Shown: one piece after another, positions 22,049 to 33,419 of the stretch | Numbering within the stretch: the stretch's first letter is position 1 | Layout: each line of letters begins with the position of its first letter | Notes under the pieces: generated by a model | Told to the model about the DNA's origin: nothing | Database searches by the model: none | What the model saw: the letters and a program-made list of their open reading frames with translations, nothing else | Source of the DNA: Rutstroemia sp. NJR-2017a BVV2 | Taxonomy: Eukaryota > Ascomycota > Leotiomycetes > Helotiales > Rutstroemiaceae | Assembly (NCBI GenBank): GCA_002946415.1 | Contig: NJPS01000007.1 | Coordinates: forward strand, 1-63,900 | DNA: 63,900 bases | Direction: 5' to 3' | Translations under genes and position numbers: made by a program

Positions 22049-24303
22049 ATGTCATTACGAACACTCCGTCCGTATAAAGTACAGGAAGATAACGATACAA
22101 CAACAAATAACACGAATCAATTGGGCACCCAGGGAACAGCCGCGAGCTCCCAGCCACGCTCTTCGTCGAATAAATTACAGAAACCCTCCAGAGGTACAAA
22201 AGGGAGGAGGAAGCCGGAACATGTTATACAAAATGCGTGTTTGAATTGCAAAAGACGTCGAGCCAAGGTGAGTGATTTCTATGAGTATCGTTCGGAAAGG
22301 TTGGCAGCTGTTCCACATTAATATAAGTATTACATGTATAGTAGCTAAATCGCTTTAGTGTGATGGCAAGGAACCTTGCGGAAGATGTATCGATAAACCA
22401 TACGACCAGGAGTGTTCCTATCAGCCTCATATCAAATATGGCAAGATGGAATTAGTCGAAAGCTTGAAATCGCATGATTCCTGGAAACGCAATGCTGAGT
22501 GTGTATTTCACGCTATCGAAGCAAACGAGAACACCTCCGCGATCATAGAACGAATACAAAACCATGAGTCGGTCGAGAGTATAGCACAATGGTTGCAAGC
22601 AGCCAATAGCGACTCCGAAGGCCCTTCACCGATAAGTTCTTCCCGCTTTATAATGGTAGGCTCTGATAACGAAATGGATGATCGTATATCCCCGAAATTT
22701 CGATGGTCATCGGTGACAGCGAACGACAACATTGTGCAGCACCTCCTGACTCTGTATTTCACCTGGGTCCATTCGTTCCATATGCTGTTTGATGAGCAAC
22801 TGTTTGTGCATAGTTTTCAACAAAGATCCGAGGCATTTTGTTCATCCTCTCTAGTCAATGCTATCTGTGCCATGGCTTGTTATTATCACACGGCTGTGGA
22901 TACCGACACCACAGACTTTGACCTACTAGGAAAAGATTTCAGTGAGGCTGTTAGACACGAGCTTGATGCTGAAGATGAAAGCCTTTTGAATGTCCAGGTC
23001 TTCGCGATAATGTTCTTGGTAGGCTGTGCACAAGGCAAAGGGCTGCATACTTCCAAATATTTGACAGTGGCCAATAGCTCAATGGCAAGTCTGGAATGTG
23101 TTGGAGACGACAGCTACCAAAGGGTTTGGAGGATTACCGCTCGAGGTGTTAACTGCCTGAACATGTGGGTTTGTCTCTCAGTATTCGGTTTTCTACCGTC
23201 GGCATAGTTGACAAGTGTAGTGAGTGGGCGCAAATGACCTTTCAGGTACCACTGATCGTTAACATAAACCCTCCTAGTGATTCCAATCTAGACGACAAGG
23301 AGCGCGATATGCAAATTGATAAGGGAAGGTGGGCATTCTACTGTAATCCGCTAGACAACAAGACAGAGATAGATTTGCATTCAAGCCGCACTGCTACAAT
23401 CCACAAAGAGAAGGCAAAACTTCTCGATATTGTTTATGATGTTGAGGTTTTGCTGTATAGCTCAGGTGGCCCACCGATATCCGCGCAGGATATACTGAAT
23501 ACGTATAGCAGAATCATAACCTGGCGTGAAGATCTACCGTATGCAATCGGCGACACCAGCAATAAGTCTACTCAGTTGTTGCCGCATGCACTTTCAATGC
23601 TGTAAGGATAACCAAAAGCTTGTACACACAGTTTCTTACTGACTGACTTCTCAGAATATTGTACCATACTACTGTTGCTCAACTTCTTCGTCCACTCCTT
23701 GACTTTAAAGGATTTCCCACATATCTGATGGATCATATCGTGTGGCAGCATGCACAGCATGGCCTTCTCCTCCTTGAAGAGCACTATCACACGCTAGATA
23801 TTTGCCGATACCAACCTGTTGTGCAGATGTTTGCTATTTTACATTTGACAGATGTGATTGCGCGATTCTTTCCTAATGTATCCCACGATTATGGAAAAGA
23901 TGGTCCAGCTGCTGTTCGAGTAGCCATTGACGCATTGGTAAAGTCTAGTCCTGGATTTCCTGTGGCTGGAACTCTCTTGGAATTGATACACAGAACCGCA
24001 AAAGATGTCATCATTCCACTACCGAACGATTTGGAAGAGTCTTTTCGTCGTTCATACCCCAGCAAATCGGGATTTCTTTTGGACGATATCATTGATGCCT
24101 GTACGAGAACGACGTACATACAACCAGTTCATAGTATCCAGATGAGATTTTCTCCCACGATTTCTTCGGACTGGGCAGCAACATGTACCGCATTTGGGTT
24201 TCGACATCTTGGCTCTGACGCCGTCGGCCTGCGGCAGCTGTCTGCTGAAGAGCAAGGTGTGCAAAACCTTATGCGGATTACAAACCTGCTCAATATGGAT
24301 TGA
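22049..24303 (+). CDS. Zn2Cys6 transcription factor with a probable frameshift
   Basis: Nuclear DNA-binding regulator. Exon 1 is 22049-22267, exon 2 starts at 22359, a later exon ends at 23601, and the last is 23655-24303. The zinc cluster has cysteines at residues 64, 67, 74, 80, 83 and 92 and is split by the first intron between the second and third Cys. A DSxxSxxxI-type coil and the fungal-specific TF region follow (YFTWVHSFHMLFDEQLFVHS). Near 23180 the frame breaks: continuity with the next segment (RFSTVGIVDK) needs a one-base change. Alternatively, a 56-bp intron (GTGGGT to GTGTAG, 23164-23219) restores a frame but deletes about 15 residues of the usual domain. I favour a lesion, without certainty. 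The C-terminal exon is intact. Confidence 0.78.
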
Positions 24304-26856
24304 TAGATTGAATCGCACCATTTACGTTGAAAGGCAATCGCTGCATCCCATTTCCAACATACTTCAGCAGTTTACCACGCAATTTATTTCATTGTATTCA
24401 TTTCTTTTCGCTGCACACCTTTAACCTACCACCTTCTATCCATCACTCTCCGCAAAATTCCATCAACGGCACAGCGAATACAGCAATTTTGAAGACCCAA
24501 CTTCACCTTTGGCGCACACGCAGACAGCCTCATTCTCCAACCTCGACTAGCTTCCACACCGCAACAATATCACTATCTAGCCACCGATCTGTGGGGTAAA
24601 GAACTTCGTAAAAAGAGGTGACCTCGAGTGTCACCAACAGTTCATAACTCCTGATATCGTATAGATCAATATCCCTACTTATCCAGAATCTTGCAACTAT
24701 CCGTTTTGCAAACGACATTTGCTCGATATTTCACCTCCCGGATATTTCTACTCGATAGCAATCAGCCCCGTCGGCCGTACCGGTCGCATTTGACGCCATA
24801 TAAATTATCGAAGGACCATGTCTGCTGAGGATAACGTGGGAGCAAAGACGCTGTACTGTAACGAAGTATAATTTCACATACTCACGTAACTATAGGTTGG
24901 CAATGATCGTGGTACCTTGATCACCCGGGGATCCTCATGGCGGATAACGGGCTCAAAAAACATAAATACGTAACGTTCTGCGTAGAGAATTGCGACCGTG
25001 TATTCCTTTTGAACCTGTGCAGATACCAATTTCACTGCTTCGGCCATTGGTATAGAAAAAGAGCGGAATTTCCATACCGTCAATATCCTTAATCCTCATA
25101 TGTGGACGAACGAGCGTTATGAAATCCACAATTTCGCCTAAGAATCACCAATGACGTCATGGTCGGTAAGTAGTCATATCGCTGCTCTGTAGAAGTCCGG
25201 ATTAACGTCATTCTCGTCTGGAGGGGCAATGAATTCGGGGAAGGTCGCGCGGCTCCGTAGATCCACCAACTGTCCCGGATGTAATTGAGCACGGGCCTCT
25301 AGCAAAGGACCCCTCGAAGCACAAGCTATACGGAATTTAGAAGAAAGTAGAGGACGACAGCCGCAAGGATTGTTTGAAGGCGCTTATCTTTACAGGGATT
25401 ACGATTGCAGCGGTGGGGAAGACTGTGGAGGGCAGGGTGAAGATTAAGGTGAAGTTGCCAGCGGCTGGGAAAGGACATCATGAGTAGTAGGCTGTGCCAA
25501 AGGTTGTGCCTGTCCCGTGAGGGAAGCTTTGTGGTAGGAGCTCAAGATTAGATTCGAAAATCATCAATTCCTTTTGATGTGGCTATGTAGAATCTAACCC
25601 AATATGAGATTCTAGGTGCTTGCTTTCAATGCCATTGTGGTGCGACTCCCAGCCTAAAAACCAATCACAATACTCTTCACAGGCCTTTCTCAAATACAAA
25701 CCTCAGCACTCCGCTGCTCATCGTCTGTCAAAATCACTTTGTTGCACATCTCATCGGAGCACCATGGCCGATACTCTCCATCTCCTCCTACGATTGTTAA
25801 ACTACTCTAACATCGATTCCACTCACCTCCTTCGCACCCCCGCTCTTGTGATGTTGATCTTAGCTTGTTAGACAAAATCACTTTTGTTGAACATCTCATC
25901 GGAGGCCCATCGACGATATGCTCTCATCTAATCTAAACTCCCTATTCACTCCATCATTGATTAGACTTCATCTCTCGAAGATCCCATTTTTGTCGGAGCC
26001 AATCTTTGATCCCCTCAAGATCTCAACTTTTCAGGGTCTCGCCTTTGTGCGTGACGGAGCTGGATTGATGCCCGTTTAAGCGAGATGCTTCAAGATTTAC
26101 TAGTCCTACTCTGAATACTCATTGGAAAATAGAACAAGACCCTGCATTCACTTTTATTTGGCCTGCGATGAACTCTCAGTCGGAGAAATAAGCTGCCGAT
26201 TTTGAAATATTAGTCTCAATATTTACATTGGTTTTTAATATCGAAGCCGAATGTCCAGATAGCGTTGGAACTTTGAGGTCGATTGTTCGACTCGTATTTG
26301 AACAATAACAGCAAATGTTCATATGACTTTTGGATATTGAGGCCGATTATTGTATATCCCTTCGAACATGGATTTGTCAAAATCGGCAGTTTAATACTTG
26401 GACCGGGAGGACGCAGTAATTTCTGGCACCTCTTTGCAACCGAAGCTTGATTGTCGGGGTCGAATATCAGGGTTGAGCCGAGAGATAAGTTTTCAGGGTG
26501 TAGTTTATAACAAAAACGGGATTTATATGGGGTTGAGTTAGTAAGCTCAAAATAGGTCTGATAGTGGGGTATAACGGAGTGATTCGAAGGAATCTTAAAA
26601 GGGATATATCAGTGCCGTGTCAAGGAAGAGGCCTTCGTTGTTAGAACTGTAATAGAAATACCCCACCATTGATAAAAGCCCTCTAAGTTATCAACTATCG
26701 CTTCCTAGAACAGCTATCGGTCTTTATCTTTCTTGAAACAAAAACAGGAATATCTCACCATGCCCACAATCCACCTTGGGTAATTTCTTGCGCTTCTAAC
26801 AATATTGATAGAATTAACTTCATATCCCAACAGATACGCAAAAGAAAAAAGCCATT
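24304..26856. other. Gene-poor stretch, no gene recognised
   Basis: About 2.5 kb without a supportable gene. Short frames (plus 24327-24599, minus 24874-25083, minus 25089-25292, plus 25620-25871) have no domains and no matching splice sites. A local direct repeat lies at 25727-25925. The last part is AT-rich and leads into a RIP-mutated gene. Confidence 0.45.
25727..25925. repeat. Direct repeat of about 55 bp
   Basis: The segment beginning CAAAATCACTTTGTTGCACA near 25728 recurs near 25874 with small changes, each followed by CATCTCATCGGAG and a CCAT..CGATA-like continuation. The two copies are about 145 bp apart in noncoding DNA. Confidence 0.6.
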
Positions 26857-28160
26857 ATGAATAACGCAAATAATTCAAGAAGACAATGTGGCCTAGGTAT
26901 GGTCATAGTAAACGCTTGTACGGAGTGTCAGAAGAAGCACGCAAAGGTTATATCTCCATCTGATTTAGCTATATGGTTTATCTAAAAGTTGTAACTGACC
27001 TTATGCCGTTTATAATATGACGGTCAAACTCCATACTTAAGATATTCATCACAGAAAGTTGTCGAATATATTTACGAAGTTCCAATATAGTAATCAAAGG
27101 AATATATAAGATCCCAGATCGAAGAATTGAGAGCCTATCAATAGCAAAGTAAACATATACTAGGTACTTTGGTTTCGGACGATCATTCGTTGCAGGTTAT
27201 TAATCGACTTCGAAATAGCGAATTATTAAAGAGTATTTCAGATAATTTAAAAGAAACCATTACAGGCGCCTGGAGAAAATATCACAATATATCCGGGGCT
27301 TAGTAATCATCAGGCTATTGATACTGTTATGGAACCGGTACGCGGAATCCCGACCTCGCAAGTTCACGAATTTGCGGTTAGAAGAAGCACAAGGATTGAT
27401 TTCCGCTATCCTATAAGCGAAAGATGAAACGCCACGGAGTTTATTGCTAGGCCTGGATAACATAACAGACTCCAATGCCGGTATAAACGATAATTTGATA
27501 AATTGGACACCAGACACTATTACGGTTCCTAACACCTTGAGCCAATATCCAGCTATAGGATATTGGCACGAGCAAACGACGGATTATTCCACCCTCGATA
27601 GTATAGTATTATATACTAAGCATCAAGGACAAGTGGTTATACTTGGCCATGAATTTAGCGGAGATCACTCAGATCACAAAAGTCTTGGTCCATTAAGTTA
27701 GACCAATATTACTTCCGATAGATAACTTGCTGACCATCTTATAGCTTTGTATTTCTGCTGGGAGTATCCGATATTTGCTTTACTCAGTAAGGAGCATTTC
27801 TTGGAAGCTTACAAAACAAACGACCGCAACTACTATAGTAAGTTGCTAGTGAATATAATTCAAGTTGTGGGCTGCCGGTTCTCCTTACAAGCAGGTGTAT
27901 AAACCGACCCTAACGATAGTAATACAGCCGGTGATCACTTTTTTGCCGAAGCTGAGCGCCTTTTATTTGAGAAGAAGAATCATCGCAGTCTTACCACTAT
28001 CTAAGCTTTAGGTCTGATGGCAATTCGTGAAGCAAGTAGTGTTCATTCAAGTCAAAGTATCTTTTCTCAGGACAATCTATGCAATTGGCGGTCAAAATGG
28101 GTTTACATCGCTTGAAGGTGTAGAGTATCGAGGACGATTAAGCTTATTCGGATCATGATC
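26857..28160 (+). pseudogene. Zn2Cys6 transcription factor destroyed by RIP-like mutation
   Basis: Exon 1 (26857-26946) encodes NACTECQKKHAK before a GTTATA donor. The following segment reads YDGQTPYLRYSSQKVVEYIY. Three or four of these Tyr codons (TAT or TAC) sit where the family has zinc-binding Cys (TGT or TGC), so single G-to-A changes explain them. Further on I see SDDHSLQVINRLRNSELLKS, then HLIALYFCWEYPIFALLSKE, GCRFSLQAGV and AGDHFFAEAERLLFEKKNH, all typical of one class of fungal Zn2Cys6 regulators. In-frame TAA, TAG and TGA codons lie between the blocks. The gene cannot give a full regulator. Confidence 0.75.
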
Positions 28161-28768
28161 CTGACGGGTTCTAATAGGAGACATAGTGCCTGAATTACAC
28201 TTAATATTGGGTATTGCCTCAATATGGGACGAAGTTGAGATGTAGGTGTGATCCGTGCACATTCTGACGTTTTTTCTCTCTCACAGTGAGCACACCGTGA
28301 AACCAGGAGGCTGAATCCTGGGCGACTTACCGAATACCTTAACAGCCCGATCCCAATTCTCTGTATCACTCGGTACCTAACCCACTCTCCATCCTACCAA
28401 GAACACACCATATATTCATCCAAATCATATAACTCACTAACAGTCCTCTCCTTCCATATTTTGTTATCTTTACACCCACCGTTCTCCATGCTAGTTTGCC
28501 AAAAGCTCCCATCAACCCATCAAATTGCTCCACCACCAAGGCTTCTAAACCAGGCTCGCGCGTCGCAATATGTGCCACAAGCATTGGTTCTCGATGAGGA
28601 CCTCAGCCCAACCGCTGACCATTGCAATGCTACCGGGACGCAGTCAGCACAAGCCTTCGTAGCGTCTGCATCTGAGAGGCGCAGGATAACGCAGTTTACT
28701 ATACAGTGAGTGAAAATGTTGAATGATAGAGTGTAATTGGAAATTAATTTGTGTGAGTGATGTCGATA
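28161..28768. other. Noncoding DNA before the virus-like segment
   Basis: No gene is recognisable. The minus frames 28103-28369 and 28366-28584 and the plus frame 28461-28709 lack domains and internal consistency. Confidence 0.4.
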
Positions 28769-29103
28769 ATTATTAACGATAGGATTTAGTTATGGAATAA
28801 AGGGGGGACCCAACGCAGTTGGGGGGCGTAGCCTCATTACTCTGTGTAGCGACGAAGGAGCGGAAAACGTGATAGCGAACCTTTTACTTTATGATTCCCT
28901 TGTAAAAGGTTCACCTTCTCATAGACATCGTGAGATGTACCTCTAAAGTCCAATTCATATTGGACCCCTCTAAGGCCTTGGCCCGTTTATGTAAGAATTT
29001 ATTCTGTCCGAGCGAATGCGAGGCTTTCATTGTTGAAAGCGGTGTGCACCCTTTTGGTTCACGTCCTTTTGGTACCCCCTTCAGGAGGTTGTGTTGTACC
29101 TAG
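28769..29103 (+). pseudogene. Virus-like RNA polymerase C-terminal fragment (endogenous viral element)
   Basis: Two adjoining frames are open: 28769-28946 (ending TAA at 28944) and about 28945-29103 (ending TAG). The first contains GGPNAVGGRSLITLCSDEGA and ANLLLYDSLVK; the second contains FILDPSKALARLCKNLF and a downstream acidic patch. A hydrophobic pair, Asp-Pro-x-Lys, then a Leu-rich run and a Glu is the pattern I know from the region just after the GDD site in alpha-like plus-strand RNA virus polymerases (tobamovirus and related groups). The GDD itself is not present, so only the tail has been captured. There is a frame break between the two parts. The homology is inferred from a short motif and needs a database search. 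Confidence 0.42.
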
Positions 29104-29432
29104 TGTTTCTCACTGTTATGTGGGGGACCACCTGTTTAACGACAGGTCAAGTCACGTTGGACAACCACGTTAAGTTTTTTCGCTTATCCATGTGGCATGG
29201 TACTGTTCAAGTATATATGTGGGCTGTCGCCCCCATACTCTTTCTGTTTTACTTTTATTCAATCTGGTTTCAGAATACCGTTGGGTTCATTTTTCAGACT
29301 GAAGGTAATTTATTTCTATATGAGACATTCTATGGCAGGTGGCATTGTGTTAATCTCTTTTTAGGTAGTTGTAAAACAAACTACGGGTTGTTTTCATTTC
29401 ATGTGAGTAATTCATTGTTGTCAGTGCGGTAG
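29091..29432 (+). CDS. Open frame with hydrophobic core inside the virus-like segment
   Basis: The frame is open from a GTG at 29091 to 29432; its first ATG gives MWGTTCLTTGQVTLDN. A hydrophobic stretch (AVAPILFLFYFYSIWF) looks like a membrane segment. It overlaps the end of the polymerase-like frame and precedes the larger ORF, an arrangement seen for small genes in RNA viruses. I recognise no family, and the frame could be chance. Confidence 0.25.
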   Translation: MLYLVFLTVMWGTTCLTTGQVTLDNHVKFFRLSMWHGTVQVYMWAVAPILFLFYFYSIWFQNTVGFIFQTEGNLFLYETFYGRWHCVNLFLGSCKTNYGLFSFHVSNSLLSVR

Positions 29433-29487
29433 CTGGATTGGAAAGTTTTCCATGGTTTATTTATGAAATGCAGATTTTGAGCGCTGG

Positions 29488-30036
29488 ATGATGTTGTCGG
29501 CGTCGTCGATGCTGTTGACCTGGTCGGCATTGCCGACAGAGCGATTAGATGGAGTTTTTACACGGTTACGGACGTTGATGGCGAACCGTGGTGATGTACT
29601 TCAGGGAAGTGGTGCAACTTCGCCGGGGGCTTCTTCTAGTGAAGTGTTGATTGGAATGATAGCTGTTGGCAAGGTACGGAAGGCGGTCTTAAAGGAGCTT
29701 GGATTTTATCCGGCGTTATTGTCGGAGTGTGAACGGACGTTGCGCGAGGGTACGAGCGGACCTAATTTGAGGGCTATTGAGCTGTTCTCATTAGCATATG
29801 ATTTGCAGGTGCCGATGGCTGGGCATGTAGTGGGGTTGATGTCACCGTACCGGGTGGTGGAAGCCACGAGTGATGCGGATCGTCGCGGGATTGAGTTATT
29901 AATGGATAAGGTAATTGCGTCTATGTCGGAGCTGGGGTATCCAGCAACGCAGCGGGCTACGGGCCCATTGTTTCTTACGTGGTATTATATGTATGTGGAA
30001 TCGCTTTGTGAGATGTTGACGTATTCGGCGGAGTAA
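29488..30036 (+). CDS. Intact intronless ORF of the virus-like segment, possible coat protein
   Basis: A 182-residue ORF starts with two ATGs at 29488 and ends at TAA 30034. Unlike most host genes here it has no intron, its codons are G-rich, and no RIP-like stop is present. The protein is mostly predicted helix (for example MIAVGKVRKAVLKELGFYP and LRAIELFSLAYDLQVPMAG) with no membrane span or signal peptide. It lies 3' of a polymerase-like tail and before a hairpin-rich end, the place where rod-shaped alpha-like viruses keep the coat protein gene, and it has a similar size. That identity is an inference from position; I see no decisive sequence motif. It could alternatively be a host gene of unknown function. 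Confidence 0.45.
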   Translation: MMLSASSMLLTWSALPTERLDGVFTRLRTLMANRGDVLQGSGATSPGASSSEVLIGMIAVGKVRKAVLKELGFYPALLSECERTLREGTSGPNLRAIELFSLAYDLQVPMAGHVVGLMSPYRVVEATSDADRRGIELLMDKVIASMSELGYPATQRATGPLFLTWYYMYVESLCEMLTYSAE

Positions 30037-30115
30037 TGTGGGATTCTTTTGTAGCTGTTGATGTCAGCGAGGTAGGAGCAACGCAGCTCCGAAGGAGCGA
30101 AGGAGATGTGTTTGT

Positions 30116-30600
30116 CTGATTGTTTATTCTGGTCAAGTTTTTTGAGTTTGTCGGGTTGCGACTCGATATGATGTTGGATATTTGTAAGTTCAGGTTAGAA
30201 TTGGTTTTTAGTTTAGGTTGTTGGTGCAATGTGTTATGGTTATTTCTTGCTGTGAATATATCTTCAAACCCTTTCTCCAGTGTCTGTCTTCTGAAGCCCC
30301 TACAGAACTGCTTCTTTCAAGGCATTCCATGCACAGTTGATGCCAGCTTGTCATAACTTCTTCATCCAGTATTATTAGCGGCATATGCATTTCCAAGGTA
30401 GTTCTAGATTATTCTAAGGAAATACGGACGAACCTCGACGTTCTTTAGTGGCTGTACCGAATCGTGATAACATGACTAAGCATTGTCTGAATCGTCAGAC
30501 CATTAACCATAACACATTTTGACCAGCACAACTTAAACCCTAACAATTTGAGCCTTTCACCTTAGCACCTTAAAATATGTTACTTGAAAATACTATACCT
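30116..30600. other. Junction between virus-like segment and transposon relic
   Basis: No gene is supported. The minus frame 30208-30396 has no domain. About 50 bp near 30475-30530 recur in reverse orientation at about 46625-46690. Confidence 0.4.
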
Positions 30601-31125
30601 ACACCACAGCGTCTTATATAAGAGTTTGACGAAGCTTGGAGTACACATTGTAACGACCTTACGAAAGTGCCAAGATCGTGCATGCACGGACCAATCGTCA
30701 ACGGGGTAAACCTGTCATTCATCGACAAAGAGTTGGAGTGAACAGTAGAGCAGCGTCTGCCAACATTTGTCGCAGCCGGACTCATCTAGGAAGACAACGT
30801 GCTCGGGAAGAGACTCGATATTTGGTATAGATAGTGGTTATGGAGATCCGCATTCAGTTCATTTACTATGCGACGAATTTGTTTCTTTGTCCAGCTCCTC
30901 GAACGTAGCGCTCTTCCAATACTAGAAACTGTTACAAGAACATCGAACTCGTCTAACAGAAAGAGTATCATTTCGAACTGATACAGCCCAGGCTTTTTCT
31001 AGCAAGTGCTCACAAAAGACATCTAGCATAGCAGGTGTGATGCTTCGCTTTCGCCCTCTGCCGTTTCGGGGGGCTTGAGGGGAGCACGCCGATGTGGATG
31101 CAGTTGATGAAAACGGACGGATGCC
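30600..31125 (-). pseudogene. DDE_3-type transposase relic (IS630/Tc1 superfamily)
   Basis: On the minus strand, RGRKRSITPAMLDVFCEHLL, LYQFEMILFLLDEFDVLVTV and SWTKKQIRRIVNELNADL form the helix-turn-helix part of a DDE_3-family transposase, followed by a YQISSLFPS stretch that leads to the expected VDES-like site. A one-base slip in an A run near 31000 and stop codons interrupt it. The catalytic C-terminal half is missing or too decayed to recognise. It ends directly against a broken FunK1 gene at 31141. Confidence 0.65.
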
Positions 31126-31140
31126 TCTGCGCTTGGCCTC

Positions 31141-33252
31141 TCAGTCACCTTCAGCAGGGAGCTCGGTGATAATGATATTATTTTCGGAGATATCCCGATG
31201 AAGAATCTTTCTATCCTCTAGTAGCGACCTATGGCCTCGGATAGTATCACATAGTATCTCTAAAAGCTCTCTAACTGATTGATATTTGTGGAGAGGTTGT
31301 CCAGCTGGTGAAGTTACCAAGCAGTAGTTTACTCGGTTACTGTACATCTCACATTCATAATCTATAAAACTATCAACTCCGGCTTCTTGAATATAATCGA
31401 CATTATTCCACTACTACTTATTCCGGTAGTAGGCTAGACTATCAACTACCATTTCTTAAATACTGTAAGCGCCGATTACATCTAGCTTGCCTTCCTTAAT
31501 ATATATATTTATCCCGCTAGTATAACTATTATCGGATTTAGATCTCTTCAGTCTGCTCCCTTAATCAAGTCTTTCATTTCTTTTTCTTTTCTATCCAGAG
31601 GAAGATATACTTACACTAATTCCTAGGCCTATCAAGCGATTCGAACTACTCCCTAATCTTCCTCTGAGACTTGATTTAGAGTACGCCCGACTGGATTCCG
31701 GACTACCATCAACCCAAGAGACTTTACTCGATAGCTTTCGTAGCCTTCCGAACTTTATATCTTATCGGAAATACGAAATAGTATCCGGGTCGCCATCAAT
31801 AACAATCTGTTTATAATTGAACCATATAGCAATACCTATAACTCCCCTCTCTTTAGCCGATTTTAACAATTCTCCCTCCCGCTACCTTTTATCAGACGGC
31901 CAAGCAAACTTAACTATATACTCCCATTCTATAGAGTCGCTTCTCCTTCCTCGATAATATATTATTCCCCGATATACTATCGCTTTTATCGAAGCGATTA
32001 GCTTATCCTCCAAAGAAATTTTCACATCTTATGCCATAATATACTTACTATTACCATTATACTTAACGAATGTATTCAACCCTAACTTGGTGTTCATCAT
32101 CAATATATATCTAGCAATAACCCTAACAAATAGCTTAGGCTCTTTATATATATCGAACTTCTCAGAGTTATACAAGCCAGATCTATCGAATACCTAGAGT
32201 TATATCATACTTCCGCAGATTGTAAAACCAGGGATAAATCACTACTCCGGTTGATTTCCGAATACCTTATATATATACCCTACCAACTATACTAATATTT
32301 TTATAAAACTATCCTTATCGGGATTCTGTTTATATTCCCCAATAGCAAGTACATTTGACTAATCATACTCGCTATATAATAGGATAGCATCGGCAGAAGT
32401 AAGAAAAATATCAAGCTTACGATTAGCCTCCGAGCCTTATAATACTTTATTCGCCGATATATAATACCTACAGCCAAGTCCGCTAATAATAGTATCCTGG
32501 AATTTCATGAATCACTCAAAAAATAGACCTTGAAGTAAAAGCTCTAGCTACCCGCTCCAACGGCTTTCTATATATTGGGCCCTCGACTCTTCGTAAATAT
32601 CCCTCGTATTATTCGTCCAGGACTTCCCTTCGAAATACCGTTCATAGAAGCCTCCTACATCGTAGTAAACACGCCCTATAAGTTCCTCTAGAATTCGTTG
32701 GTCAACCTCGTCATGCGTCTGCTCGGTTCCTCTCTGAGAAGCCGAGCTGGATCGAAGCGGTGTGTCGAAGATGGCGTTTTCGAAGGCAGTGGGAGGTGTA
32801 ATATCATTTGTGCTTGTCCGTGCAACCAGGTCGAATACAGCATTCCATATCTCAACATCTGGCACATTATTGATAACTCGTTCCACCAGAGGTATAGACG
32901 AGATAATGTCGAAATTGTTTGAATCGAGGAGAGTGATATGACCAGAGAGATCTCTGAGGAGGGTTCCATAACCATTTCGTGAAGGAAGGATACGGGCTGC
33001 TGGTTCGTTTTGCAAAGCTAAAATAAGGTCGAGCACTAAATTTTTGGCAACTATATTTGTTAGTAACAAAACAGTCATAATAATTTAGGCTATACCTGTA
33101 GCCGTTGCTACTGAAAGGATAGCTTGCATAGTATTAGAAGATTCAACGATATCTAGATCTACACGTATTGATTCGAAAAGCCGATAAAGAGCGTAGAGTC
33201 CGTCCTTGACTGGATTACTACTGATAATATCTAGATTGGAGGTATTGGCCAT
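31141..33252 (-). pseudogene. FunK1 protein kinase copy, RIP-mutated and truncated
   Basis: This is a degenerate paralogue of the intact kinase at 39415-42058, in opposite orientation. Exon 1 begins at 33252 and an intron follows near 33105-33060. The next 176 codons are open (VAKNLVLDLILALQN onward) to a TAG at 32548, where the intact copy has Trp. Between 32540 and 31400 stops and missense changes accumulate: Trp to stop, Gln to stop, His to Tyr, Ala to Thr, Asp to Asn. All are explained by C-to-T or G-to-A changes. The last readable part has HRDISENN, the kinase catalytic loop, and stops at ELPAEGD, where a transposase relic joins. The activation segment and C-lobe are gone. Confidence 0.82.
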
Positions 33253-33369
33253 TAGAAATAGCCCTGAGCAAAGGCGGAGGATATATAAATGACATAGAGA
33301 CCGACCCTTATGTATGCGTGAGAGTAGAATTTGGGACCTATAGCGGATGCGAAGTTTACTAGTCAACAG
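33253..33369. other. Short gap between kinase relic and Tc1 element
   Basis: This contains the presumed former promoter of the FunK1 copy. No gene is visible. Confidence 0.4.
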
Positions 33370-33419
33370 TAGGTGACAGAATTCCGTGCGCACGGACCGT
33401 AACCGGTGAATATTCCCTA

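Larger units (their letters stand above)
28769..30115 (+). other. Candidate endogenous RNA-virus 3' segment with many hairpins
   Basis: The block differs from its surroundings: no introns, higher G content, and a chain of perfect hairpins. I see stems at 28809-28823 (CCCAAC/GTTGGG), 28877-28912 (11 bp, GAACCTTTTAC/GTAAAAGGTTC), 28948-28965 (GTCCAAT/ATTGGAC), 29130-29147 (ACCTGT/ACAGGT) and 30086-30098 (GCTCC/GGAGC). Together with the polymerase-like tail and the following ORFs, this order (polymerase end, small ORF, main ORF, structured 3' end) matches the 3' part of a plus-strand RNA virus genome. No reverse-transcriptase gene or poly(A) tract is evident at its edges. Confidence 0.45.
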
